64,000 nt of DNA. Source: Lumnitzera littorea (taxonomy: Eukaryota > Streptophyta > Magnoliopsida > Myrtales > Combretaceae). The notes beneath the pieces are model-generated. The model was given only the letters and a program-made list of their open reading frames with translations, was not told the origin of the DNA and made no database searches. Location of the stretch: contig JAMXBB010000011.1 of NCBI GenBank assembly GCA_024138015.1, forward strand, positions 74,150,189 to 74,214,188. Reading direction: 5' to 3'. Of this stretch, positions 13,682 to 24,006 are shown piece by piece; within the stretch, counting starts at the first letter, position 1, and each line of letters begins with the position of its first letter. Both the position numbers and the translations under genes were made by a program.

Positions 13682-13698
13682 TGTGTGTGTGTGTGTGT
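13682..13698. repeat. (TG)n microsatellite
   Basis: Uninterrupted TG dinucleotides, about 8.5 units, directly visible. Confidence 0.9.
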
Positions 13699-14527
13699 TA
13701 GGAAAGGGGGGTATGGAGGGTTGAGTTAGGGTGGTTGGAGGGGGGTATTTATGATCATTTATCAATTCTTCTTTTTATTTATTTTTAAATGTTGCTTTTC
13801 TCTTGATAAATGATACAAACACCTCTCAAAAACTTCCAAAAATCAGATAAACCCTTAACTTTTTCAAAAGTCAGTACTTACATCCCTTAAGAAGCTAATG
13901 TGAAAATTTTCTAAAGTTTTCAAAAGTAATATGTTCAATTTATTGATAATATTTAATTAACTAATAGAAATTTAATAAAATAGCAGGAAATAAAAAAATA
14001 AGTTAAAAAAATAGAAAATCACTAGAAAAGTGGGAAAAAACTCTATGTGGCTTTTGCTAGTTATCTAAGTGTAGGGCGTACCTAACAACAACCTTACACT
14101 TTCTTTTTCTTAAATTTCCTCTTATTTTCTTTTTTCTAATTACCATACAAATTTTTAAACTTTTAGTTTTTGATTTTTAGTGTTTTTAATATTACTTAAT
14201 TAAATATACTAAACAAATTGTCTAAATTAGCAAACATAGGTAACTAACTCATAAAAATTGGATCTTGTAGCCGTTTTAGGGGATATAAGTACTAAATCTT
14301 AAAAAAAAAAAAAAAGAGGAAAATTAGAGTCCATGAAATTTTGACAATCTTTGGAAGACATCCATGTAATATATCCCTTTTCTTTTCAAAATTTTCCTTC
14401 TTTAAAAAATGTTGTCAATGCTTGCTAAGTGTAGGCCAAATTAATGTTAGGTTTATTGTTTGCTAAATAGGCCATTAACTCTATGCATAGGTTATTAGGC
14501 AAGCCTCTTAGACCTTACACCTAGCTT

Positions 14528-14550
14528 TATATATATATATATATATATAT
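14528..14550. repeat. (TA)n microsatellite
   Basis: Uninterrupted TA dinucleotides over 23 bases, directly visible. A second, shorter TA run lies near 14958-14974. Confidence 0.9.
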
Positions 14551-14747
14551 GTAATTTTCTCCTAAGGCATGTAAGTTATATAGGTCAAGGACCTTTTAGG
14601 TCTCCCATTAGAGTAATCAATTTCAATCTCACAACTCAAGAGTTAGGCATGGGTCTTTGTCCACACAAGCTAAAGTGAGATCTTAGATTCCATTATATGA
14701 GTTCAATTGGGCATGATTTTAATCCAAGTTCTATATATGTCTATATA

Positions 14748-14771
14748 TAGTAAAACCTCTACAAATTAATA
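14748..14771 (+). repeat. Left terminal inverted repeat of pogo-like element
   Basis: It starts TAGTAAAACCTCTACAAATT, with TA before it at 14746-14747. Typical sub-terminal TTTATTAATTTAGAGAGAT repeats follow at about 14790-14850. Compared from memory with the Emigrant/Lemi1 terminal repeat, only about two bases differ. Confidence 0.6.
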
Positions 14772-14998
14772 ATGTTTGACCATGAACTTTTATTAATTTA
14801 GAGAGATATAAATTAATCAATGAATTAATAATCTATTAATTTAAAGAGTAATTTTTCGATTTGGTGAATATAAATTCAATTACATAAAAAATAATTAAAT
14901 ATCACTAATGTATGTATCATATTTCATGAATCAATTTAAAAAGAAAATTTATTTTACATATATATATATATATGAAAAATAAGTACATAAATGATATT

Positions 14999-15003
14999 CA
15001 TTA
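14999..15003. repeat. Candidate target-site duplication of element A (left)
   Basis: CATTA directly before the LTR start at 15004. The same five bases occur at 37073-37077, just past the estimated end of the 3' LTR. Confidence 0.5.
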
Positions 15004-15262
15004 TATTGATACCTAATTCTTGCCTGGTTCGAGGCCCAACTCTAATGAAGGTCTATGAAGGTCCATTAGCGCTTGAAGGAATGAACTCTCCACTCTCTCT
15101 AAGTATTCTGACCTATTTGGATATTTTTGCCATCTCCAGGCCTCGTAGAGATTCGTCCTCTTAGTGCTTAGTCCTAAGGACCTGGACAACTACCTCAATG
15201 AGCACTATCCCTGGGGCTTACCCTGCATCTAAGAACTCTGCCAATAGTCCGGCATAGTTCAA
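15004..15262 (+). repeat. Element A 5' LTR, left piece
   Basis: It aligns with the start of the 3' LTR (36068 onward). Shared blocks include TTGATAC.TAATT, GAAGGAATGAACTCTCCACT, CTAAGTATTCT and GTAGAGAT. The match stops at 15262, where the LTR of element B begins, and resumes at 21724. The first bases (TATTGATACC) differ from the 3' copy (TGTTGATACT) by transitions. Confidence 0.8.
15258..15262. repeat. Target-site duplication of element B (left)
   Basis: TTCAA flanks the left end of B and TTCGA flanks the right end (21724-21728), four of five bases identical. The difference is a CpG transition. Joining the two flanks restores the order seen in the intact 3' LTR of element A. Confidence 0.75.
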
Positions 15263-16119
15263 TGGTGAGAACCGTAATCAAGAATAGACAAGGTTGGTCG
15301 CTGGATGGGTCCAAGCTTGCAAAAAGCTCATAAAAGGGCTAATGAGGAAAGGTAAAAAAAGAGCGACAAAGACGAATGGAATAGTAAGCAAAAACCCACG
15401 AATATTTCCAAAGGATATAACGCACCAAAAGAACTTCCGAAGACTTACGGTACAATTCGATATGAAGCACAAATCGGTTAAGTGAGATTACTCGCCACCT
15501 AACCTTACTTAAGGGAAATGATAAGAGTGATGTTGAGATTAAACAAATAGTATTTACACAAGGAAGAAAATACTTAAGTGTATTGAAGGTAATTCAAATC
15601 TCTTACAACTACAAGTACAAGGGTATTTATACGCATGAATTAGGGCAACTTGCCCAAAAGGGAAAAGACAATATAGACATTTCTTAAAGAAGCAATGTAC
15701 ATGATACAAAAGGGTAAAAATGAATATATAAGGAAATCAATCATTGGTGCTACAGATTTTCCATACGATATTGTATACATGGCAATGCTGCATTGGCAAG
15801 GTTATTAGGAGATGTGGACAAAACGTATAGACGGGTGGGCTTGTCCGAGTAGGAATGGCTTAGTCAGTTTAGATTCTCTGTCTCTTGGCCTCTCAGCAAG
15901 GATGATACCAAGTGATTGGTCGGCTTAGCATTAGAGTAATCATCATCTCGGCATAACAGAAAATAAAGGGCGATCATTTGGTACGGCATTAAAGGTGACT
16001 CGGCAAGTAAGTATTCGACCTTGGTAGGGGTTGGTTAGAACATAAGGATTCATCGTGCCAGCCCCTCTAGTCTTCGTGCTCGATTGTAAGTCAGAGGTCC
16101 CATAGCTTGATTCCCATCA
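15263..16119 (-). repeat. Element B 3' LTR
   Basis: It aligns end to end with 20890-21723; both begin TGGTG and end CCCATCA on the plus strand. The minus-strand TATA box (TATTTATA on plus) is at 15624-15631. The frames on both strands around 15278-15485 are LTR sequence, not genes. Confidence 0.92.
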
Positions 16120-16130
16120 CTCCCTCCGGG
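16120..16130 (-). promoter_or_regulatory. Element B polypurine tract
   Basis: On the minus strand CCCGGAGGGAG directly abuts the 3' LTR start TGATGGG. This is the position and base composition of the plus-strand primer for reverse transcription. Confidence 0.6.
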
Positions 16131-17290
16131 TTGTTTTAGATTTGGGATCAAATCCGAACGGTGTTCGTTTAGTTCTCCGTCAGGGTAATATGGACTAAGG
16201 TCGACAATGTTGAAGGCATCAAAAACCCCATAGTCCTCAAGTAGTTCTAACTTATAGGTGTTGTCACTGATTTTCTAAAGGATTTTGAAAGGCCCTTCCA
16301 CTCTTATAGATAATTTATTCTTCCTCCTGTTCAAGAACCATTCCTTACTGAGGTGTAGCCATACCAAGTCTCCCGGCTGAAATTGTTTAGTCGACCTACC
16401 CTTAGTCTTCTCTCGCATTCCTCAGGCAGCTTGGTCAAGAAGCTGAGTGACCTTGTCATAGATATGTTGAAGAGATTGTGCTTTGGCCGAGGCATCAGGG
16501 TCCTCTTGCGTGGGTATTGGTACAAGGGCATAATCAAAGGGCAACTTAGGATTGAATCCATAAACCACCTCAAAGGGAGTTTGCTTGGCGATATCATGTA
16601 CGGTGTAGTTATAAGCGAATTCGACCACGGGCAGGCAGACATCCCAATTAGCTAACTTCTTGCCTACTGCAGCTCGGAGCAGTGACCCTAAAGTACGATT
16701 AACCACCTTTGTTTGGTCGTCAGTTTGGGGGTGACATGAGGTACTAAACAGTAATTTGGTTCCCAGCTGGTGCTACAGGGTCCTCCAGAAATGGCTCAAA
16801 AACTTTGCGTCCCTGTCGAAGACTACACTTTTTGATACGTCATATATCCACACAATCTCTTATAAGAAAAGAGAAGTAATAGCTGAAGTGTCGTTAGTTT
16901 TGGTGCAACGTACAAAATGTGCCATCTTACTGAATCGATCTATGACGACCATTCCAGAATCTTTGCCTCGAGTAGTTCATGGCAGTTTGAGAATAAAGTT
17001 CATACTCAGTTCAATTCACGACCTCGTCAAAACAGGTAGGGGCATTGCTTTCCCTTGTTTGGCTCAGCACTTAGCCTTTTTGCACATTGCGTAGCTTTTC
17101 ACAATTTGGTGCACATCTCTTTGCATTTTCGGCCAAAAGAATCAGCCGTTCAATAGTTCACAAGTCCTTCTCTCTCCAAAGTGTCCAAAAAGCCCACCGT
17201 TATGGGCTTCTCTGATTAATAATTCCCGTAAAGAACAAGTCGGTACGCACAATTTCCCCTCTCAGAACAAATAGCCATCCTCTACATAAT
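16131..17290 (-). pseudogene. Element B integrase remnant
   Basis: Minus-strand translation shows the zinc-binding H..H and C..C spacing (EAHNGGLFGHF near 17210, then YAMCKKAKC near 17095). The first catalytic Asp is in GMVVIDRFSKMAHFV (near 16940) and the second in VVFDRDAKFL (near 16825). The third catalytic position reads DDQTKVVNRTL where QTEVVNR is usual, so the glutamate is lysine (codon 16707-16709). The core continues through LLRAAVGKKLANWDVCLPVV at 16422-16706. The C-terminal end reads GPFKIL..ISDNTYKLEL..FNIVDLSPY, a typical gypsy integrase tail, and no chromodomain is visible before the polypurine tract. In-frame stops and frameshifts make it inactive. Confidence 0.85.
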
Positions 17291-17890
17291 ACTTGTCTAC
17301 TGTCCTCCCATCCACGCATCGCAAAATTATTGGTCCAAAGTGTAGATCCTCAGATGACTGTTCTTTGATACTTGTAAAACCAAACAGTCTAGTCTACAGT
17401 TCTGACAAGAGCGCATTCCTCCTCGAAAGAGCATCTACAACTACGTTGCCATTTCTTTGCTTTTATTTAATAAAAAAATTGAATCCCTCAAGGAATTCAA
17501 CCCATCTCGACTGCCACTTAGATAGTTTGGTCTGACTTCGGAGGTATCGCAGTGACTCATAGTCAGTATATATGACAAATTCTCTCGGCAGTAGATAGTG
17601 CTGCTGCACTTGCAGTGCTCGAATTAGTGCGAAGAGCTCTTTGTCATGTACAGAGTAATTTAACTGGGTTCCTCGAAGCTTCTCATTGTGGAAGGCAATT
17701 GGTTGGCCTTCCTACATCAAGACAGCACTTATTCTAATGCTTGACGCGTTGCACTTTAGCTCAAAAATTTTGTTGAAGTCGGGGAAAATTAACACCAGGG
17801 CGGAGTTCAACTTCTTCTTTATCTCGATAAAATTCCTCTCCTCCCTTTCTCCTAATCAGAAGTTAATGTTTTTCTTTATTAATTCAGTAA
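17291..17890 (-). pseudogene. Element B RNase H remnant
   Basis: On the minus strand the reading includes GQPIAFHNEKLRGTQLNYSV, then HDKELFALIRALQ and REFVIYTDYESLRYL. It continues SKWQSRWVEFLE and NVVVDALSRR. These are the standard order and motifs of the gypsy RNase H and its connection. Stops interrupt it (for example within the stretch before KQRNGNV). Plus-strand frames here (17293-17535, 17686-18042) are by-products. Confidence 0.85.
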
Positions 17891-18900
17891 GTGGTATAAT
17901 GAGGGTATTGAAGTTCTTAATGAACCTTCGACAAAACGAAGCCAATCCATGGAAACTTCTCACATCATCACAAGTAGTAGCGGTCGGCCATTCGATAATT
18001 GCTCGATCTTCTCATCATCGACTCACAAGTCTCCTCTACTGACTACATAGCCCAAGAATACCACTTTCTCCTAACAAAAGCAACATTTCTTTAGGTTGCC
18101 GAATAATCTCTTGGCATTAAGAATGCCTAAGACTGCTTTGATGTGTTTACAGTAACTCGTCATGTCGGCATTGTAGATCAAAATATCGTTAAAGTACACC
18201 ACGACACACTTCCCGATGAGATGTTTCAACACATGGTTTATAAACCTCATGAAGGTGCTTGGGGCATTCAACAAGCCGAAGGGCATGACCATCTACTCGT
18301 AAAGTCCATGTCAAGTTTTGAACGCAGTCTTCCACTCGTCTCCTGGTCTCATGCGAATTTGATGGTAGCCAGACTTGAAATCAATTTTGCTGAAAATTTT
18401 AGCTCCACTCAATTCATCCAACATATCTTCTAGCCTTGGGATCGGATACCTGTATTTGATCGTGATTTTGTTTACGGCTCAGCTATCAACATAGATCCGC
18501 CAGGTTCCATCCTTCTTCAATACTAGAAGTGCAGGCACAGCACAAGGGCTGAGACTCTCTCTCACGTATCCTCTTTCCAGTAACTCATTGACTTGACATT
18601 GAAGCTCAAAAGTCTACTCGGGATTCATGCGATAAGCTGGCTTGTTCGGTAGTGCAGCGTCGGGTACTAAGTCAATATAGTGCTCTATGCCTCAAGTCGA
18701 GGGCAACCCTTCAGGTAACTGTTTTGGGAACAGGTCGACATATTCATCCAACAGTTTGTTCGGCAGTACAACGCCAGTACTAAGTCAATGCAATACTCTA
18801 TGCCTCAGGTTAGGAGCAACCCTTCAGGTAACTGTTTTGGGAATAGGTTGGCATATTCATCTAATAGTTCCTTCACCTCCTAGGACAAATCGTCCCATTC
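17891..18900 (-). pseudogene. Element B reverse transcriptase remnant
   Basis: Motifs in order on the minus strand are SPCAVPALLVLKKDGTWRIY (near 18530), TIKYRYPIPRLEDMLDELSG and MPFGLLNAPSTFMRFINHVL (near 18290-18230). The active-site strand follows at about 18188, VVVYFNDILIY. The normal catalytic box is YFDDI, so the first Asp is Asn here (codon 18188-18190, AAC). The connection LGYVV follows. Several stops are present (for example after IYVDS). A 114-bp tandem duplication lies in the N-terminal part (18642-18869). Confidence 0.88.
18642..18869. repeat. 114-bp tandem duplication inside element B pol
   Basis: Unit 1 (18642-18755) and unit 2 (18756 to about 18869) share TTGTTCGG.AGT.CA.CG, CTCTATGCCTCA and AACCCTTCAGGTAACTGTTT. 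The units differ at about one base in seven, mostly transitions, many at CpG sites. Confidence 0.85.
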
Positions 18901-19029
18901 CTTCATTTCCAGTAGTCGCCTGACCAACAGGAGGGTTGGCTCATTGGCATTAATGGCCTATTGGAACTCGACTCTACTTATCACCAGAGCCTTCTTCAAT
19001 CTATGAGCAAGTTTTGTCTATAACTTGTG

Positions 19030-19450
19030 AACTTCTCTCAGCGGTATCGGATTTAGCGTGATCTTTCGATCATCCTTCTTGAGCATGTGGGTATTCATGT
19101 AACTGTCGTGAATGACTCTCCTATCAAGCAACCACGGTCTTCCTAACAACATATGGGAAGCACACATAGACGGTACGTCATAGAGAATCTGGTCGGACTA
19201 ATTGCCGATAATGATCGGTAGCGATATTTGCCAAGTGACGTGTAATACTCCCTTCTCACTCAGCCAGTTCAACTTATACGGCCTTGCATGTGCAACAATT
19301 GATAACCTCAATTTTGAGATTAGGTCGACTGACACCACATTGGTGCAACTCCTACTGTCTATGATAAGGGCACACATCTATTCATTCACCTTGCAAGTAA
19401 TATGAAATAAGTTCTCTCTTTGCTCCTCTTCTCATGAGGGTTCTACACTC
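19030..19450 (-). pseudogene. Element B aspartic protease remnant
   Basis: The minus-strand reading gives LIIDSRSCTNVVSVDLISKL, where IDGGSCTNV is the usual active-site region. It then gives YKLNWLSEKGVLHVTWQISL and SHMLLGRPWLLDRRVIHDSY. This corresponds to a gypsy retropepsin. The glycine after the Asp is replaced and at least one stop is present, so it is non-functional. Confidence 0.78.
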
Positions 19451-20720
19451 ATGGTGCGTCAGACAACCATGAGTAGCTGGTACAAGTCCTCAGCATACAT
19501 GTCTTCCTCAATCAAATCTTTCTTGGCATTCTCCTTCTTAGTAGGAACCTCCTCCTCCTCGGGTTCCTCGTTTGTACTTTTTACGTCTAACTTCGAGATG
19601 TCTCCTTTAATGACCATCGTCCTTCGATTCGGGTACTGGGTAGCCATATGTTTGAACCCCTAGCACTTGAAGCATTTAATCTGGCTGGTCTTCCTGCTAG
19701 ACCCTTGCCTCTTCTCATACGTTCGGGTTAGCACTACATCTTCAGGTTGGCCTTTCTGCTCGACTTTGACATTAACCCTTTTGTTCTGCTCAATACTCGG
19801 TGGAATCCAGTTACTTACCTATCCTAATCGGTTAGTCAGCATTTGGGTCGTTGCTCGACTTCCTCTTTACCTCTCTACAAGCTAGGCAATCCTAATAGCT
19901 TCATCCATCATGTCAAATCGTTGGAGTTCCATAATGTCTTGGATGTCTCCTCTTAACCCACTAATAAATCATGAGACTGTTCGAGTCGGTGGTTTCTTCG
20001 CGTTATATCGTATCATAAGCATTTGGCATTCCTGAACATACTCATCCATAGTTCGACCTACATATCTCAACTCCCGAAGCCAAGTGAAAGTATCTTGAAG
20101 ATATGTTTCCGATACAAATCTGTTTCTAAGCACTCTCTTCATCTCAAGCCAAGTATTAATTTCTCGATACCCCTCTCTTCTTCTCATGGCTTGAAAGTTC
20201 TCCCACCACATGGTGGCATATCCGAAAAATTCAATAGCAACAGTCCTCACATTCTCGTAATCCTCATACTAGTAATAATCAAACACATGCTCTACCTTCT
20301 CTTCCCAATCCAGATACTCGTCAGTATTCCCAGATCCATTGAAACTCGGAATTCGAAGCTTTACATGGTTGGATGCCCTGGGAACTCATACATGCTCCTC
20401 TTCTAAATACTCTTCTTCCTCCTCATCAAGCTATCTCATGTTTATCCTTCACCTTACTTGTTCGCTAACTCCTCCACCTCGAAATGGTTAAGCTGGGTTT
20501 TGACCTCTAACAGATTGAGTAGCTTGTGGAGTGTTGTGCACAGCCTTAGTGGATCAGCAAGACAATGTATGAATAGCTCGAGTCAAATCTACCAAAAGGT
20601 TAGCTACCTTATCGAGCCTCTCATTAGTACTTTTGGGAGTTCCCTAAGACTGACACCCGTAGTAGACAACTTCACTATCATCACTAGTACCAACATTCAT
20701 ATTTAGATCTGTTATTTTTC
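19451..20720 (-). pseudogene. Element B gag remnant
   Basis: The best open stretch (19969-20250) reads VAIEFFGYATMWWENFQAMR..INTWLEMKRVLRNRFV..YLQDTFTWLREL..TMDEYVQE, a clear Retrotrans_gag domain. Nearer the C-terminus (19459-19680), CFKC..GFKHMATQYP is a CCHC zinc knuckle whose last cysteine is tyrosine. An acidic, Glu-rich linker toward the protease follows. The plus-strand frame at 20023-20406 is a by-product. Stops break the frame between these parts. Confidence 0.85.
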
Positions 20721-20875
20721 CTCATAGATTTAGAATTTAAACAAACACTTCAAAAAGTGAACAGCTAATAACATAACAGTCAAATGAACTCAATAACTGA
20801 CTCTATTTTACACATGCAAAACAGAGCACAATAGAAATTCAAGAAGAACTAATTTTAGTTTACACAAATCCTCTT

Positions 20876-20887
20876 CTCTGATACCAA
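20876..20887 (-). promoter_or_regulatory. Element B primer-binding site (initiator tRNA-Met)
   Basis: The minus strand reads TTGGTATCAGAG, complementary to the 3' end of plant initiator tRNA-Met, two bases inside the 5' LTR. This fixes both the LTR boundary and the minus orientation. Confidence 0.85.
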
Positions 20888-20889
20888 GA

Positions 20890-21723
20890 TGGTGTGAATC
20901 GTGACTAAAAACAGATAAGGTCGATCACTGGATGGGTCTAAGCTTGCAGAAAGCTCGAAAAAGGGATAATGGGGAAAGGTACAAAAAGAGTGATAAAGAC
21001 GAATGGAACAGTAAACAAAAACCCATGAATAGTCCCAGAGGATATGACGCATCAAAGGAACTTCCGATGACTCACAGTATAATTTGATATGATGCACAAA
21101 TCGGTCCAGTAAGGTTACTCGCTACCTAAACTTGCTTAAGGAAAAGGATAAGAGTGATGCTGAGAGTAAACAGGCAGTGTTTACGCAAGGAAGAAAGTAC
21201 TCAAGTATATCGAAGGTAATCTGAATCTCTTACAACTACAAGTACAAGGGTATTTATACCCGTGAGTTAGGGTAACTTGCTTAAAAGGGAAAAAACAATA
21301 AGAATATTTCCTAAAGAAGCAATGTACATGATATAAGAGGGTAAAAATGAATATACAAGGAAATCAATCATTGGTGCTACAGATTCTCCATATGATACTA
21401 TATACATGGCGATGCTGCATTGGCAAGGTTGTTAAGGGATGCGAACAAAACGTACGGACGGGTGGGCTTGTCCGAATAGCAATGGCTTAGTCAGTTTGGA
21501 TTCTCTATCTCTTGGCCTCTTAACAAGGATGACATCAAGTGATTGGTTGGCTAGGCATTAGAGTAGTCATCAACTCGGCATAACACAAAATAAAGGGCGA
21601 TCATTTGGTACAGCATTAAAGGTAACTCGACAAGTAAATACTCGGCTTCGGCAAGAGTTAATTGGAATATAAAGATTCGTCATGCTAGCCCCTGTTAGAG
21701 GTCCCGTAACTTGATTCCCATCA
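20890..21723 (-). repeat. Element B 5' LTR
   Basis: It pairs with 15263-16119 over its full length. The minus-strand TATA box lies at 21251-21258 (TATTTATA on plus), matching the one at 15624-15631. It is slightly shorter than its partner, mainly because of a deletion near 21690 (the left copy has extra sequence at about 16065-16090). Confidence 0.92.
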
Positions 21724-22425
21724 TTCGAGATGCAAGGAATCACTCTACCATCTAGTCCGAGCACAAGGAGTGAAGGTGCTCCTTACCCCATGAGCTCGTT
21801 TTAAGACCTAACTCATCGCTCATAACACACTCGTGCTGCCTCTCCCTTACTTCCTCACCCCTTTTTATCTCTAATGCTGGTGTCCTGCCTCGGCTCATTA
21901 ATTATAGCCTGACATACGTGATGCACCCAACATACCCTATATATCCTAAAGGTGTCAAACCTATAGATCACATACATGACTGCTAGCATGGTCGTAGCCA
22001 ACCGACTCCCAAAGCTACCTTATCACCCTTGCAACGCATATCCCTTACCCATTGTTGAATATGGACGAGTCTTAAGCCGACACATGTCTAAGTAGTTGTA
22101 CTTGTTTACATTATAAATAGTGTAAGAGGCTAATAGGTAAAAGGATCCATTTTTCCTCTGGTTTAGGAACACTCACACAAATGATAACCCCTTTCAATAC
22201 TCACAGCACACTTGCACTCGAGTACCATCCCTAAGGATTGGTAATGTTCAGCTTTCCCCCAATTTCTACTCTCCCATCTTCCTAACAGATTTCCATCTTT
22301 CATTAATGGAAATTTTTTGATGTAGTGAGTAATAACTTTGGTTATTTGCATATTTACTTATGGGTACGGTAGGCTCTTTTATTCTGGTTCATGGTTTCTC
22401 TTAGTTATATGGTTCATCTAGGGGA
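21724..22425 (+). repeat. Element A 5' LTR, right piece
   Basis: It continues the LTR interrupted by element B. It aligns with 36350-37072 through GAGCACAAGG, GGTGCTCCTTACCCC, CAGCACACTTGCACTCGAGT and GGATTGGTAATGTTC. A TATA box (TATAAATA) is at 22112-22119, matching 36734-36741 in the 3' LTR. The right boundary near 22425 is inferred from fading similarity. Confidence 0.8.
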
Positions 22426-22855
22426 GAGATTGAGCTTCAAGAAGGTTAAGAGCAAAAATACCAATTCATAAGCTACACAATTAGGTGACGCTAGCATGTC
22501 ATAATTGCACGACAGTAAAAATCCGTCCTCACCACGATGTTTACCAACATCTTTCGCTTCAGGTACTTAAGTCCATGAAATACAACAACTCAGATTGTTT
22601 ATTTAACAACTACTTAAAGACAACCATAAGACCAAGGAGTCTAACACAACCCTTCACAAGGATGCAGCCCTGTTGAAAAACACATCCCAAAAAAGGCCAA
22701 ATGAAGAAGCAGCAATCAGCTCGTCAACATGGCCGAATAGAACTTATGAGCCGTAAACTTCACGCTCAACACATTCATACAACTAAGTTCAACATGACCA
22801 GCAGGCACCCGAAGACTTGCATGATCGGTTGAACCGCAATTGCGGCAAAATATAG
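22426..22855 (+). other. Element A leader region
   Basis: This lies between the 5' LTR and gag. I do not recognise a primer-binding site. The short frames here (22485-22676 and the minus-strand one at 22789-22980) are not identifiable. Confidence 0.45.
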
Positions 22856-24006
22856 ATGCAAGGCGAATGCTCTGTAATAAGTAAACTTAGTGGAGACTTA
22901 TCCTCGAGGTGGTCTCTAAAGGCATTTGAAGACATGGACATTGAGGAACTAAACAAGCACATTCTTCGCGCATCTAACATGTGTAACCAAAAGAAAGCTA
23001 AGTCTTTGGCCCGAACATCGTGTCAATTAACAACAAAAAGCTCGTTCAATCCACTCATTCTTAAGGAAACTCTACCTCCAAGCATAAGGCTTCCCTACCT
23101 TAATACATATAATGGGACAGGTGACCCAAACGACCACCTAGTCTACTTCCGCACCAGGATGAATCTTTATAATTTTTCCAATGTTATTATGTGTAAAGCT
23201 TTCCTTAACACACTAGCAAAGGTGGCATTACTATGGTTCAACACTCTCACCGATGGCTCCATCAAATTCTTTGACAACTTGGTGAGCAAATTATAACAAC
23301 ACTTCTGTAGCTTGAAAGTCCCGTGCAAGGACTCCTTCATACTTATAACATAAGACAGTGACCCAATGAGTCCTTGCATGCATACTTAGAGTGGTTTAAC
23401 CATATGAAGCTCTAGGTCTTGAAGCTCGACATGGGAACAACCCTCTAAGCTCTAATAATAGGGATTGACCCCAGAAGGAAACTCTTTGACACAGTATCCC
23501 TTAACAAACCAGACTTGCTCAATGAGTTCATGAAGGTAGCCGAAAAGTACGTCATACAAGAGGATGCTATTAAAGCTAGATTCAAAACTAGGTAGCCTTT
23601 GTCCAAAAAATGAAGAAACCGACAAAAATAAAAATTTACAAACTACCTTTCTTATACACCTCTCAACCTCCCCTTTGGAGAGGTCTTCTACGAGGTCCAA
23701 GAGCAACTCCCTTGACCTCCCAATGTTAGAAAAATGCTTAAGGCAAACAACTTAGGCAAATACTATGACTACCACCATATTCACAACCATAACACTAATG
23801 AATGCCACCACCTGAAGGATGTGGTCAAAAGCCTTGTTTGTAAAGGCTACATTGACCACCTGATCGCAAATGAGAGAAATCAAATTCAACAACAACAACA
23901 ACAATAAAACTAGCAAAAAGATGACATTGATGACAATCAAGTGGTTAAAATCGCATCAACTTCCACTTACCATAAGATCTACCTTGTCAAGACCAAGAAG
24001 AATAAG
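22856..24006 (+). pseudogene. Element A gag remnant
   Basis: The open frame 22856-23296 reads LPYLNTYNGTGDPNDHLVYF, then CKAFLNTLAKVALLWFNTL and GSIKFFDNLVSKL. That is a textbook plant gypsy Gag core. After a stop and frameshift it continues as SLHAYLEWFN, then AEKYVIQEDAIKAR. A C-terminal KYYDYHHIHNHNTNECHHLK..VKSLVCKGYIDHLI follows, corresponding to the zinc-knuckle-like Cys/His region of Tat-type Gag proteins. A glutamine run (CAACAA repeats near 23890) precedes the point where element C was inserted. Confidence 0.85.
24002..24006. repeat. Target-site duplication of element C (left)
   Basis: ATAAG, identical to 28052-28056 on the other side of element C. Confidence 0.92.

Larger units (their letters stand above)
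11351..14747. other. AT-rich spacer with decayed repeats, no gene
   Basis: No supportable gene is present. About 12580-13650 is somewhat richer in GC and reads like old LTR sequence of unknown orientation, but I could not pair it with another copy. A G-rich patch lies at 13703-13747 and an A-run near 14304-14318. The short frame at 12371-12553 (-) is not recognisable. Confidence 0.45.
15263..21723 (-). mobile_element. Element B: full-length dead Ty3/gypsy retrotransposon, minus strand
   Basis: The two LTRs (15263-16119 and 20890-21723) run TG..CA. The order on the minus strand is 5' LTR (20890-21723), primer site (20876-20887), gag, protease, RT, RNase H, integrase, polypurine tract (16120-16130) and 3' LTR (15263-16119). 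That is the Ty3/gypsy order, with integrase last. Every domain carries stops, frameshifts or lost catalytic residues. The LTRs differ at many positions, so the insertion is old. The target was the 5' LTR of element A, which makes A older still. Confidence 0.92.

Noticed and set aside
16383..20706. Many plus-strand open frames of 60-127 codons (for example 16383-16655, 17686-18042, 20023-20406)
   Set aside because: They lie opposite the minus-strand gag-pol of element B and have no protein motifs of their own.
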